Shown piece by piece: positions 36,028 to 44,536 of a stretch of 64,000 nt of DNA. The notes below the pieces were generated by a model, which made no database searches, was not told where the DNA came from, and saw nothing but the letters and a program-made list of their open reading frames with translations. Source of the DNA: Planctomycetota bacterium (GTDB lineage: Bacteria; Planctomycetota; UBA1135; GCA-002686595); the NCBI GenBank assembly GCA_016709875.1, contig JADJLZ010000012.1, positions 124,001 through 188,000 of the forward strand, in the 5' to 3' direction. Position 1 is the first letter of the stretch; each line of letters begins with the position of its first letter. The translations under genes and the position numbers were made by a program.

Positions 36028-36770
36028 TCGCGCAGTTCGCACAACCGGCGAGCTGCTGCGCCGCTGCGAGCTCCCCGCAGGAGCTGGCGCAGATCTTCGC
36101 CTTCGGCCTGCTGATGAGCGCCGGGCACTGCCTGGGCATGTGCGGCCCGCTCGTCTGCGCGGCCTCGCTGCCCGCGCAGGGCAATCCCGTGGGGGCGCTG
36201 GGCCTCTACCACGCCGGGCGCATCGCGAGCTACGCGCTGCTGGGTGCGCTGCTCGGTGGGGTCGGCAGCTTGATGCCCGAGGGCGTCAACACGGTCGTGT
36301 GGCAGGCGGTGCTCTCGCTGCTCGCCGCGGCGGCCCTCGTGTGGGTCGCGCTCGGGCTGCTCGACATCTTTCCGCTCGCCTCGCCCTCCTGCGCGGGCAA
36401 GCTCTCGCGCTGGATGATGCACACGGTCGGCGGCACGGGCCGCACGCGCACGCTGCTGCAGCGCTTCGGCCTGGGCGCTGCGAACGGCGTGCTGCCTTGC
36501 GGTCCGGTGTACACGGTCGCCGTCGCGGCGCTGGCCGCGGGAGGACCTGCGCGCGGCGCGCTGGCGATGGTGGTCTTTGGCGCGGGGACGCTGCCGCTGC
36601 TCGTCGGCGTCGCGCTCGGGATGCGCTGGGCGGGTCAGCGCCTGCGCCTGCGACTGTTCCGCGCGGGAGCGGCGCTCGCGCTGTTGATGGGAGTGCAACT
36701 CGCACTGCGCGGAATGGCCGCCCTGGAATGGGTGCCGCACGCGCGCTTCCACGAGGTGGTGCTGTGGTGA
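36024..36770 (+). CDS. SafE/TauE-family membrane protein of the cbb3 assembly type
   Basis: This 248-residue protein has six or so helices and the GHCLGMCGPLV motif of the SafE/COG2836 family, repeated in weaker form as GAANGVLPCGPVY. Such proteins lie next to ccoI/ccoS in many genomes and are thought to help copper or redox maturation of oxidases. The GTG start at 36024 overlaps the previous stop, and the end overlaps ccoI. A CC pair (PASCCAAASS) near the N-terminus could bind metal. Confidence 0.75.
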   Translation: MIAQFAQPASCCAAASSPQELAQIFAFGLLMSAGHCLGMCGPLVCAASLPAQGNPVGALGLYHAGRIASYALLGALLGGVGSLMPEGVNTVVWQAVLSLLAAAALVWVALGLLDIFPLASPSCAGKLSRWMMHTVGGTGRTRTLLQRFGLGAANGVLPCGPVYTVAVAALAAGGPARGALAMVVFGAGTLPLLVGVALGMRWAGQRLRLRLFRAGAALALLMGVQLALRGMAALEWVPHARFHEVVLW

Positions 36771-39103
36771 GCGCCGTCTGCCAGCACTGCGAACTCCCGC
36801 TGGGCGCGAGCGCGCGCGCGGAGTTCGACTCGTTCTGCTGCGAGGGCTGCCGCACGGTCTACCAGCTGATCCGGAGCGAGGGGCTCGAACGCTACTACGA
36901 GCTGCGCTCGGGCGGGGACTCGCCGCCGCCGGCGCTGCGCGCGGATTCGTACGCCTGGCTCGATGCGGCGCTGGCTGCCGCGCCGCGCAGCGAAACCGGG
37001 CTCGTGCGCCTCACGCTCGACGTGCAGGGTGTGCACTGCGCCGCCTGCGTCTGGCTGCTCGAGCAGCTCTGGAAGCGCCACGCGGGCGGCCTGGAGTTGC
37101 GCATCAACCCCGCGCTTGGCCGGGCCGACTTCGCCTGGCACGCGGGCGAGCTCGATGTGCGCGAGTACTTGCACGCCGCCGAGCGCTTCGGCTACCGCTT
37201 CGGGCTCGCGCGCAAGGGCGACCTGGGCGTCTCGCGAGCGCTGGTCGTGCGCATGGGCATCAGCTTCGCGGCCGCGCTCAACGTGATGATCTTCAGCCTG
37301 TGCTACTACGCGGGCCTCGCACCGAACGAGGGTGCGCTGTACACCGTGCTCGGCCGCTGGAGTTTCGCCCTCGCGACGATCGCGGTGCTCGCCGGCGGCT
37401 CGCTCTTCTTCCGCTCCGCCTGGGAGAGCTTGCGCCGCGGCCTGGCGCACCTCGACGTTCCGATCGCGCTCGGCATCGCGCTCGGCTACGGCGGCTCGGT
37501 CTGGGCCTGGATGGCGCACGGTCCCGAGTCGGCCTACTTCGACACGATCACGATCTTCATCGCGCTGATGGTGCTCGGCCGCTGGCTGCAAGAGCGCGTG
37601 CTCCAGCGCAATCGGCTCTCGATCCTCGCCAGCGAGGGCATCGACGACCTGTACACGCGCCGGCGACGCGCGGGCGCGCTCGAGACCGTGCCTGCGGCTG
37701 CGATCGAGCCCGGCGACGAGCTGTGGATCCTGCCTGGAGACCTCGTTCCGGTCGAAGGGACGCTGCTCGGGATGCGCGCGCGCATGAGTCTGGACTGGAT
37801 CACGGGCGAATCGCGCCCGCAGCACTTCGAACCGGGCGCGACGGTTCCCGCAGGCGCCTTCCAGGCGGGCGATGCGCCGGTGCGTCTGTGCGCGCGCCAG
37901 GGATTCGCCGCTTCGCGCCTGCAGACGCTGCTCGGTTCGGGCGCTGCTGCGCAGCGCTCCTCGCGCGTGGCGAGTTCCTCGAGCCGCTTCGCGGGCGCCT
38001 ACGTGCTCGCCGTGCTGCTGCTCGCGGGCGCGGGCTTCGCCTTCTGGCTCAGCGCGGGGGCCGAACGCGCGATCGAGGTCGCGCTCTCCGTGCTCGTCGT
38101 CACCTGCCCCTGTGCGCTGGGCCTGGCGTTGCCGCTCGCGCACGAGTTGGTGCACTCGGGTCTGCGCCGGCGCGGGATCTTCCTGCGCGAGGCAGGCTTC
38201 CTCGAGCGCGTGCTGCACGTGAAGCACGTGCTCTTCGACAAGACCGGCACGCTGACGCGCGGTGCGCTGCGCCTCACGCCCTTCGCGCGCGCGGAGCTCG
38301 CGGGCCTCGAGCCGGAGCTGCGCGCGCTGCTCGCCGATGCGACCGGGCGCAGCCTGCATCCGACCAGTCGCGCGATCCACGCCGAACTCTCGCGCGGCGA
38401 GCCGACCCCGCTCGACCCCGAGCTCGAGGTGCGCGAGATCGCAGGACGAGGGCTCGAGCTGCGCCGCCGCGAGCGCCGCTTCGAACTCGTGCGCGGCGAG
38501 CGCGGCACGCTCTTCCGCGAGGGCGAGCGCACGCTGGCGGTGATCGAGGTCGAGGAGCAGCTCAAGTCCGACGCGCGCACGGAGCTCGCGGCGCTGCAGC
38601 GCGAGGGCTACGCGGTGCACCTGCTCTCGGGCGACCGCGCCGAGCGCGCGGCGAGCATCGGCGCGGAGCTCGGCCTGCCGAGCGGACGCGTGCACGGCGC
38701 GTTCTCGCCCGAGGACAAGGCGGAATACGTGCGTGCACTCGACCAGGGCGATACCTGGATGGTGGGGGATGGGATCAACGACGCGCCGGCCTTCGACGCG
38801 GCGTTCTGCGCGGCGACACCCGCGGTCGATCGTCCGAGCCTGCCGGCGCGCGCCGACCTCTTCTACCTCGGCGACGGAGTGTCGGCGGTGCGCGTGACGC
38901 TCGAATGGGCGCGTCGGCTCTCCGCCGTGCTGCGCACGAACCTCGTGCTGGCCGTGCTCTACAACGCGGCCGTCGTGAGTCTGGCGCTCGCAGGGCGCGT
39001 CAGCCCGCTGGTCGCGGCCGTGCTGATGCCGCTCTCCTCGCTCTGCTTCCTCTCCCTGACGACGCTGCGCCTCTCGGCGCGGAGGACCGCATGGACGTCC
39101 TGA
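36767..39103 (+). CDS. ccoI: Copper-exporting P-type ATPase for cbb3 oxidase assembly
   Basis: This 778-residue P1B ATPase has an N-terminal cysteine region (CQHC and FCCEGC), a heavy-metal-associated domain (GVHCAACVWLLEQL) and eight helices. Ion-pump motifs are ITGES, CPC in VVTCPCALGLALP, the phosphorylated Asp in DKTGTLT, a modified SEHP-like GRSLHPTS and GDGINDAP. CcoI-type ATPases supply copper to the CuB site of cbb3 oxidase from the periplasmic side. The GTG start at 36767 overlaps the SafE stop; a GTG one codon earlier is possible. The ccoS gene starts inside its end. Confidence 0.9.
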   Translation: MSAVCQHCELPLGASARAEFDSFCCEGCRTVYQLIRSEGLERYYELRSGGDSPPPALRADSYAWLDAALAAAPRSETGLVRLTLDVQGVHCAACVWLLEQLWKRHAGGLELRINPALGRADFAWHAGELDVREYLHAAERFGYRFGLARKGDLGVSRALVVRMGISFAAALNVMIFSLCYYAGLAPNEGALYTVLGRWSFALATIAVLAGGSLFFRSAWESLRRGLAHLDVPIALGIALGYGGSVWAWMAHGPESAYFDTITIFIALMVLGRWLQERVLQRNRLSILASEGIDDLYTRRRRAGALETVPAAAIEPGDELWILPGDLVPVEGTLLGMRARMSLDWITGESRPQHFEPGATVPAGAFQAGDAPVRLCARQGFAASRLQTLLGSGAAAQRSSRVASSSSRFAGAYVLAVLLLAGAGFAFWLSAGAERAIEVALSVLVVTCPCALGLALPLAHELVHSGLRRRGIFLREAGFLERVLHVKHVLFDKTGTLTRGALRLTPFARAELAGLEPELRALLADATGRSLHPTSRAIHAELSRGEPTPLDPELEVREIAGRGLELRRRERRFELVRGERGTLFREGERTLAVIEVEEQLKSDARTELAALQREGYAVHLLSGDRAERAASIGAELGLPSGRVHGAFSPEDKAEYVRALDQGDTWMVGDGINDAPAFDAAFCAATPAVDRPSLPARADLFYLGDGVSAVRVTLEWARRLSAVLRTNLVLAVLYNAAVVSLALAGRVSPLVAAVLMPLSSLCFLSLTTLRLSARRTAWTS

Positions 39104-39252
39104 TCGTCCTGGTCTTCGTCAGCCTCGTCTTCGTGGGCGGGGGAGTGTTGCTGCTCCTCGTCTCGCTGCACCAGCGCGACTTCGAGCACGCCGAACGACT
39201 CTCGCTCCTGCCGCTGGACGACGAACCTGAATCCTCACGCAACCGGACCTGA
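39091..39252 (+). CDS. ccoS: cbb3 oxidase assembly protein CcoS
   Basis: This 53-residue protein has one N-terminal helix (VLIVLVFVSLVFVGGGVLLLLV) and a short polar tail. Size, helix position and location between ccoI and ccoN identify CcoS, which is needed for cofactor insertion into CcoN. A GGAGGA lies five bases before the ATG at 39091, inside the ccoI end. The ccoNO gene begins seven bases later. Confidence 0.85.
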   Translation: MDVLIVLVFVSLVFVGGGVLLLLVSLHQRDFEHAERLSLLPLDDEPESSRNRT

Positions 39253-39259
39253 CACGACC

Positions 39260-41617
39260 ATGAAACCGACAACCACAGACACCCGGCGGGTCGAATACAA
39301 CGACACGATCGTACGTGCCTTCATCATCGCCTCGATGGTGTTCGGCGTGGTGGGGCTGCTGCTCGGAGTGCTGATCGCCTCGCAGCTCTCGTTCTGGCAG
39401 ATGAACCTCGGGCTGCCCTGGACGACCTTCGGGCGCCTGCGGCCGTTGCACACGAACGCGGCGATCTTCGCCTTCGTCGGCAACATGATGTTCGCCGGGA
39501 TCTACCACTCGACGCAGCGCCTCCTGCGCACCCGGGTGGGATCGGACCTGCTCTCGTGGGTGCACTTCGCGGGCTGGCAGCTGATCATCGCTGCCGCCGC
39601 GATCACGCTCCCGCTGGGTCTGACGCAGGGCAAGGAGTACGCCGAGCTGATCTGGCCCATCGACATCGCGGTGGCGCTCGTCTGGGTCGTGTTCGCGATC
39701 AACTTCTTCCTCACGATCGCCAAGCGCAACGAAAAGAACCTCTACGTCGCGATCTGGTTCTACATCGCGACGATCGTGACCGTCCCGGTCCTGTACATCG
39801 TCAACAACCTGCAGATCCCGACCAGCATCCTGCACAGCTACCCGGTCTTCGGCGGCGTGCAGGACGCGCTCGTGCAGTGGTGGTATGGCCACAACGCGGT
39901 GGCCTTCTTCCTGACCACGCCGATCCTGGGGATCATGTACTACTACCTGCCGAAGGCGGCGGAACGGCCGGTGTACTCCTACCGGCTGTCGGTGGTGCAC
40001 TTCTGGTCGCTCGTGTTCCTGTACATCTGGGCCGGGCCGCACCACCTGCTCTACACCGCGCTGCCCGAGTGGGCGCAGACGCTGGGCATGGTCTTCAGCC
40101 TGATGCTCTGGGCTCCGAGCTGGGGCGGCATGCTGAACGGCCTGCTCACGCTGCGCGGCGCGTGGGACAAGCTGCGCACGGACCCGGTGGTGAAGTTCCT
40201 CGTCGTGGGCGTGACCTTCTACGGCATGAGCACCTTCGAGGGCCCGCTGCTCTCGATCAAGAGCGTCAACGCGCTCGGCCACTACACCGACTGGATCATC
40301 GGACACGTGCACGGCGGCACGCTCGGCTGGAACACGGGCATGGCGGCCGGGATGTTCTACTGGCTCGTGCCGCGCCTGTGGGGGACCAAGCTCTGGTCCA
40401 TCAAGCTCGCCGACACGCACTTCTGGGTGAGCACCTTCGGGATGCTGCTCTACATCGGCGCGATGTGGATCAACGGGATCAACCAAGGCCTGTTCTTCCA
40501 GGCGCTCGATGCCGAGGGCTTCCTCAAGAACACGGACTTCGTCGAGGTCCTGAAGAGCGGCCAATTCCTCTACATGATGCGCCTCATCGGCGGCTTGGCC
40601 TTCTTCAGCGGCTTCCTGATGATGGTCCTCAACCTCGCGCTCACCATGCGCAGTGGGAAGGCCGTGCGCGACGGCGTGGACGTGCCTGTGGCGCCGTTCG
40701 CCCCGAGCGTGCCGGCGGGCAAGCTGATCTTCAGCTCGCCGATCCTGCTCTCCTTCGTCGCGATCGGCGTCGCGGTCGCCTTCGGTCTCTCCGGTCCGAT
40801 CACGAGCGCGATCGTCGCGGCGGTGGGAGTGCTGGTCGTCGTGGTCGCGGCGGCCTACTACCGGCGCTACCAGCAGCAGGAATCGCACTGGCACTCGCTG
40901 CTCGAGGGCAAGAGCCTCGTGTTCACGGTCCTCGTGCTGATCGCGATCCTGATCGGCGGGCTGATCGAACTCGTGCCGACGATCGTGAAGAAGGACTACG
41001 GCATCGTGATGACCAGCGCCGCGAAGGGCGAGATGGTCGCGGTCGCGAGCAAGTACCAGGAGATCCCCTGCACGCCGCTCGAGCTCGAGGGGCGCGACAT
41101 CTACGTGCGCGAGGGCTGCTACCTGTGCCACAGCCAGATGGTGCGGCCGTTCCGCCACGAGACGCTGCGCTACGGCGAGTACTCGCGGCCCGAGTCCTAC
41201 ATCTACGACCACCCCTTCCAGTGGGGCTCGAAGCGCACCGGGCCGGACCTGCACCGCGTCGGCACGCGCTACCCGAACCTGTGGCACTACCAGCACCTGA
41301 AGGACCCGCGCTCGACCTCGCCCGGCTCGATCATGCCGAGCTACGCCTGGCTGCACACGAGCACGGTGGACTACTCGAAGACGCCCGCCAAACTGCGCGT
41401 GTTGCGGACGCTGGGCGTGCCCTATGAGCAGGCCACGATCGACGAGGCTCCCGAGCTCGCGCTGGCGCAGGGCCGGCGCATCGCGGACGACCTGCGCAAG
41501 TCCGGCAGCGTCGAGGTCGCGCCCGATTCGGAAGTGGTCGCACTGATTGGGTATCTGCAGCAGCTGGGGCTCTTGCACGAGCCGCCGGCGCTGTCGCAGA
41601 CCGGGGAGGTGAAGTGA
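39260..41617 (+). CDS. Fused cbb3 cytochrome oxidase subunits I and II (CcoN-CcoO)
   Basis: This 785-residue fusion has CcoN in residues ~1-500: a His in RPLHTNAAIFAF for low-spin heme b, WWYGHNAVAFF and AGPHHLLYTALPEW for CuB, and GHVHGGTLGWN for heme b3 and b. Residues ~515-785 form CcoO: one helix (SLVFTVLVLIAILIGGLIEL), a CYLCHSQMVRPF heme c site at ~620 and a Met in SIMPSYAW. All catalytic residues of a true cbb3 oxidase are there, unlike the COX1-like gene upstream. The fusion is in frame with no stop or internal ribosome site. Confidence 0.92.
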   Translation: MKPTTTDTRRVEYNDTIVRAFIIASMVFGVVGLLLGVLIASQLSFWQMNLGLPWTTFGRLRPLHTNAAIFAFVGNMMFAGIYHSTQRLLRTRVGSDLLSWVHFAGWQLIIAAAAITLPLGLTQGKEYAELIWPIDIAVALVWVVFAINFFLTIAKRNEKNLYVAIWFYIATIVTVPVLYIVNNLQIPTSILHSYPVFGGVQDALVQWWYGHNAVAFFLTTPILGIMYYYLPKAAERPVYSYRLSVVHFWSLVFLYIWAGPHHLLYTALPEWAQTLGMVFSLMLWAPSWGGMLNGLLTLRGAWDKLRTDPVVKFLVVGVTFYGMSTFEGPLLSIKSVNALGHYTDWIIGHVHGGTLGWNTGMAAGMFYWLVPRLWGTKLWSIKLADTHFWVSTFGMLLYIGAMWINGINQGLFFQALDAEGFLKNTDFVEVLKSGQFLYMMRLIGGLAFFSGFLMMVLNLALTMRSGKAVRDGVDVPVAPFAPSVPAGKLIFSSPILLSFVAIGVAVAFGLSGPITSAIVAAVGVLVVVVAAAYYRRYQQQESHWHSLLEGKSLVFTVLVLIAILIGGLIELVPTIVKKDYGIVMTSAAKGEMVAVASKYQEIPCTPLELEGRDIYVREGCYLCHSQMVRPFRHETLRYGEYSRPESYIYDHPFQWGSKRTGPDLHRVGTRYPNLWHYQHLKDPRSTSPGSIMPSYAWLHTSTVDYSKTPAKLRVLRTLGVPYEQATIDEAPELALAQGRRIADDLRKSGSVEVAPDSEVVALIGYLQQLGLLHEPPALSQTGEVK

Positions 41618-41618
41618 C

Positions 41619-41819
41619 GTGTTCCAGGAGTTCTTCCGCGACAGCGAATGGCTGCACCTGCCGCTGATCGCGCTGGTCTTCTTCTTCGTCTTCTTCCTGG
41701 CGGTCCTCGCCAGGGTCTTCTTCGGCATGCGCGACCCGCACAAGCTCGAACGCCTCTCCGCGATGCCGCTCGGCGAACTGCACGAGCCCGATTCCCGCAC
41801 GGAGTCCACCCATGGTTGA
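41619..41819 (+). CDS. ccoQ: Small CcoQ-like membrane protein
   Basis: This 66-residue protein has one helix (LPLIALVFFFVFFLAVLARVFF) and a polar C-terminal tail. It starts with a GTG one base after the ccoNO stop and overlaps ccoP by eight bases. Size and position match CcoQ, a stability subunit of cbb3 oxidase. CcoQ is poorly conserved, so the call rests mostly on context. Confidence 0.75.
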   Translation: MFQEFFRDSEWLHLPLIALVFFFVFFLAVLARVFFGMRDPHKLERLSAMPLGELHEPDSRTESTHG

Positions 41820-42456
41820 TCAACACACGGAAGTCACCCTCGGCCACAACTACGACGGCATCGAGGAGTTCGACAATCGGCTGCCGAACTGGTGGCTCTT
41901 CACGCTCTACGGCGCGATCGTCTTCGCTGTCGGCTACTGGCTCTTCTACCAGACCTTCGGGATCGGCTATTCGCAGAACCAGGCCTGGAACAGGGAGGTC
42001 GAGCTCGCCGCGCAGGCACAGATCGAGCGCGAGATGGGGAAAGAGGTCACGGACGCTTCGCTGCTGCTGATGACCAAGGTCCCCGCGCAAGTCGACGCCG
42101 GCGCGAAGATCTTCCAGCAGAAGTGCGTGCAGTGCCACCGCGCCGACCAGGGCGGCGACATCGGGCCGAACCTGACCGACGACTACTGGATCCATGGTCC
42201 GGACCCGATCCAGCTCTACAACACCGCGATGAACGGCGTGCAGGACAAGGGCATGCCCTCGTGGAAGGACCAGCTCGGTCCGGTGCGCGTGCGCCAGGTC
42301 GTCGCGTTCGTGATCACACGCAAGGGCGCGAACGTCGCGGGCGGCAAGGCTCCGCAGGGCAAATCGACGGCCGAGTGGGAGAAGGAGAACGCCGCTGCGC
42401 CTGCGCCCACCGCTCCCGAGAAGCTCAAGGAGGCCGCCGTTGAGAAGCCCAAGTAG
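41812..42456 (+). CDS. ccoP: Monoheme CcoP-type cytochrome c subunit of cbb3 oxidase
   Basis: This 214-residue protein begins with the CcoP-type cytoplasmic segment and helix (YDGIEEFDNRLPNWWLFTLY, AIVFAVGYWLFYQ), then a periplasmic linker and a single cytochrome c domain with CVQCH at 105-109 and Met in KGMPSWKDQL. Classic CcoP carries two hemes; the first domain is missing here. A lysine/alanine/proline-rich tail (~175-214) follows. It presumably passes electrons straight to CcoO. It is upstream of ccoG by 12 bases. Confidence 0.85.
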   Translation: MVDQHTEVTLGHNYDGIEEFDNRLPNWWLFTLYGAIVFAVGYWLFYQTFGIGYSQNQAWNREVELAAQAQIEREMGKEVTDASLLLMTKVPAQVDAGAKIFQQKCVQCHRADQGGDIGPNLTDDYWIHGPDPIQLYNTAMNGVQDKGMPSWKDQLGPVRVRQVVAFVITRKGANVAGGKAPQGKSTAEWEKENAAAPAPTAPEKLKEAAVEKPK

Positions 42457-42468
42457 AGGCGGATCGCG

Positions 42469-43869
42469 ATGAGCACCGAGGTGAAACGGGGGATCCGGCG
42501 CACGCCGGACCTCGACTCGCTGTATTCGATCAACGACGACGGCTCGCGCAACATGCTGCAGCCCGCCGACGTGCGCGGGCGCTGGCACACGCGCAAGAAC
42601 ATCGTCTTTGCCGTGCTGATCGCGATCTACGTGGTCGTGCCCTGGATCCGCATCGGGGGTTTCCCGGCCATCCGGCTCGACGTGCCCGCGCGCACGGCCT
42701 ACCTCGTCGGCCACACCTACACACGCGAGGACTTCTACCTCGTCTTCTTCCTGCTGACGGGTTTCGCCTTCGGTCTGTTCGCGGTCACGGCGCTGTGGGG
42801 GCGCATCTGGTGCGGCTACGCCTGTCCGCAGACCGTGTTCCTCGAGGGCGTCTACCGCCGCATCGAGGGCTGGATCGAGGGTTCGCGCAACGAGCGTCTG
42901 CGCCGCAACCAGGGACCGATGAGCTTCGACAAGCTCTGGCGGAAGGTGCTGAAGCAGCTGTGCTTCCTGGTCGTGACGCTGCTGATCACGCACACGCTGC
43001 TGGCCTACTTCCTGCCCGTGGACGAACTCCTGCCGGCGATCCTGGCCGGCCCCTCCAAGCACTGGCTGGCCTTCTCCTGGACGCTCGCGCTGACGGCGAT
43101 CATCTACTTCGACTTCGCCTGGTTCCGTGAGCAGTTCTGCGTGATCATGTGCCCGTACGGGCGCCTGCAGTCGGCCTTGATCGACGACGACACGGTGCTC
43201 GTCGGCTACGACCACACGCGTGGCGAGCCGCGCGGCGCGAAGGGCAAGGCCGAGGGCGACTGCATCGACTGCCGCAGTTGCGTCAACGTCTGCCCTACGG
43301 GCATCGACATCCGCAACGGGCTGCAGATGGAGTGCATCGGTTGCACGAACTGCGTCGATGCCTGCGATTCGATCATGCAGCAGATCGGCCGGCCCGAGGG
43401 GCTCGTGCGTTACGACTCCTACCGCGGCTTCCGCGGCGAGAAACGGCGCTTCGTGCGGCCGCGCCTGTTCCTCTACGCCATCCTCGCTCTGGTCGGCCTG
43501 GCGGTCTTCAGCTTCACCGCCTCCAAGCGCACGTCCTTCGAGGTCACGATCCTGCGCGCGCGCGGGATGCCCTACACGATCGAGAACGAGCGCATCCAGA
43601 ACCTGTTCACGATCCACCTGCAGAACAAGTCACCCAAGACAGCCGAGTACACGCTCGCGCCGGCGGAACCCACGAGCGGCCAACCGGCGATCGAGTGGAA
43701 GCTCTCCTCCACCGAACTCGAGATCGAGAGCCTGGGGGAGGTGAAGATCCCGATCTTCGCCTTCGTTCCGCGCGCCGAATTCAAGCAGCCCATCCCTTGT
43801 CGCCTGCTCGTGACGGACAAGACGACAGGCGAATCCCAGACCATCGAACTCCACTTCCAGGGCCCCTGA
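42469..43869 (+). CDS. ccoG: cbb3 oxidase assembly iron-sulfur protein CcoG
   Basis: This 466-residue membrane protein of the CcoG/RdxA family has about five helices, a GRIWCGYACPQTVF motif between helices, and ferredoxin-type cysteines CIDCRSCVNVCPTGIDIRNG and CIGCTNCVDACDSI. FCVIMCPYGRLQS is another family motif. The C-terminal domain (~345-466) is beta-rich (Ig-like), as in the family. CcoG is a copper reductase in copper delivery to the oxidase. The small FixH-like gene follows two bases after its stop. Confidence 0.9.
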   Translation: MSTEVKRGIRRTPDLDSLYSINDDGSRNMLQPADVRGRWHTRKNIVFAVLIAIYVVVPWIRIGGFPAIRLDVPARTAYLVGHTYTREDFYLVFFLLTGFAFGLFAVTALWGRIWCGYACPQTVFLEGVYRRIEGWIEGSRNERLRRNQGPMSFDKLWRKVLKQLCFLVVTLLITHTLLAYFLPVDELLPAILAGPSKHWLAFSWTLALTAIIYFDFAWFREQFCVIMCPYGRLQSALIDDDTVLVGYDHTRGEPRGAKGKAEGDCIDCRSCVNVCPTGIDIRNGLQMECIGCTNCVDACDSIMQQIGRPEGLVRYDSYRGFRGEKRRFVRPRLFLYAILALVGLAVFSFTASKRTSFEVTILRARGMPYTIENERIQNLFTIHLQNKSPKTAEYTLAPAEPTSGQPAIEWKLSSTELEIESLGEVKIPIFAFVPRAEFKQPIPCRLLVTDKTTGESQTIELHFQGP

Positions 43870-43871
43870 GC

Positions 43872-43994
43872 ATGCGTTCCTTCTTCACCAAGCGTCCCTG
43901 GATGTGGATCGTGGTCCTGCTCGGTGCGATGGTCCTCGCGAATATCGTCTTCGTCGTGATCAGCGTCAGGCACCCGGCCACACCCGTCGGTTGA
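43872..43994 (+). CDS. 40-residue FixH/CcoH-like remnant
   Basis: The protein has only a helix with flanking residues (RPWMWIVVLLGAMVLANIVF). This matches the beginning of FixH/CcoH, which in other bacteria continues for another ~100 periplasmic residues. It is not truncated by an obvious frameshift, so it may be a functional minimal form. It lies last in the operon, before hairpins at 44010 and 44055. Confidence 0.6.
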   Translation: MRSFFTKRPWMWIVVLLGAMVLANIVFVVISVRHPATPVG

Positions 43995-44054
43995 CTCGGG
44001 CGGGGACATTGCACCAAAGTGCAGGTCGGGGGTCCGGAAGCCCGAGAATGCGCC

Positions 44055-44080
44055 CGAATCGGTGGCGCGCACCGGATTCG
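44055..44080 (+). terminator. Strong hairpin at the end of the respiratory operon
   Basis: CGAATCGGTG (44055-44064) and CACCGGATTCG (44070-44080) pair with one bulge around a five-base loop, 60 bases after the last cbb3-cluster stop. There is no T-run, so it could be a Rho-independent-like hairpin, a 3' end stabiliser or an operator. Confidence 0.5.
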
Positions 44081-44181
44081 CGCGGCACACCGCGCGCCGC
44101 GGGGGGTGGACTGCACGATTCGAGTGGAGCATACTGACGTCGTCGGCACAGTGATGACTGACTCGCAGCAGTCGCGTACTC

Positions 44182-44234
44182 GTGTCCGATTCCATCCGTA
44201 CCATCGAATGCGAATCATCCACTCCATCGGACAC
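44182..44234 (+). repeat. Nine-base inverted repeat with 35-base spacer
   Basis: GTGTCCGAT (44182-44190) and ATCGGACAC (44226-44234) are perfect inverted copies. In RNA they could close a long stem-loop upstream of the winged-helix gene. The element is outside any credible gene. Confidence 0.4.
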
Positions 44235-44536
44235 CGGGCGCGCGCGCGCATGCTGCCGACCATGTCGAACGGATTGCCGAGCTGGAAAAATGCTCCAGGC
44301 GATCGCTGGATGACGTTTCGTTTGCATGGGTACGGACAGCCGGATGCTCCGTTCGGAGCTCGGCGTTCCCCCGGATTGGACGGCGACGAGACGACTCCCG
44401 CCCGCTCGGCCCGGCCGAGACGGCGCGCCTCGTGTGCGCTCGCAATCCCTCCCCTCCCCGCTACAGACGAATACCGGAACGTGCGTGCGAACCACTCTCG
44501 TCGCCGCACTCCCGAATCGAAGCCGAACCCCTGACC

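Larger units (their letters stand above)
43995..44536. other. Structured intergenic region after the respiratory operon
   Basis: These 542 bases contain no convincing gene; short frames lack family signals. GC is lower than in the flanks. Two hairpins (44010-44023 and 44055-44080) follow the operon end. Further on, a perfect nine-base inverted repeat spans 44182-44234. The last ~70 bases are pyrimidine-rich and precede the winged-helix gene; GCTACAGA at 44460-44467 is a poor promoter match. Confidence 0.5.
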
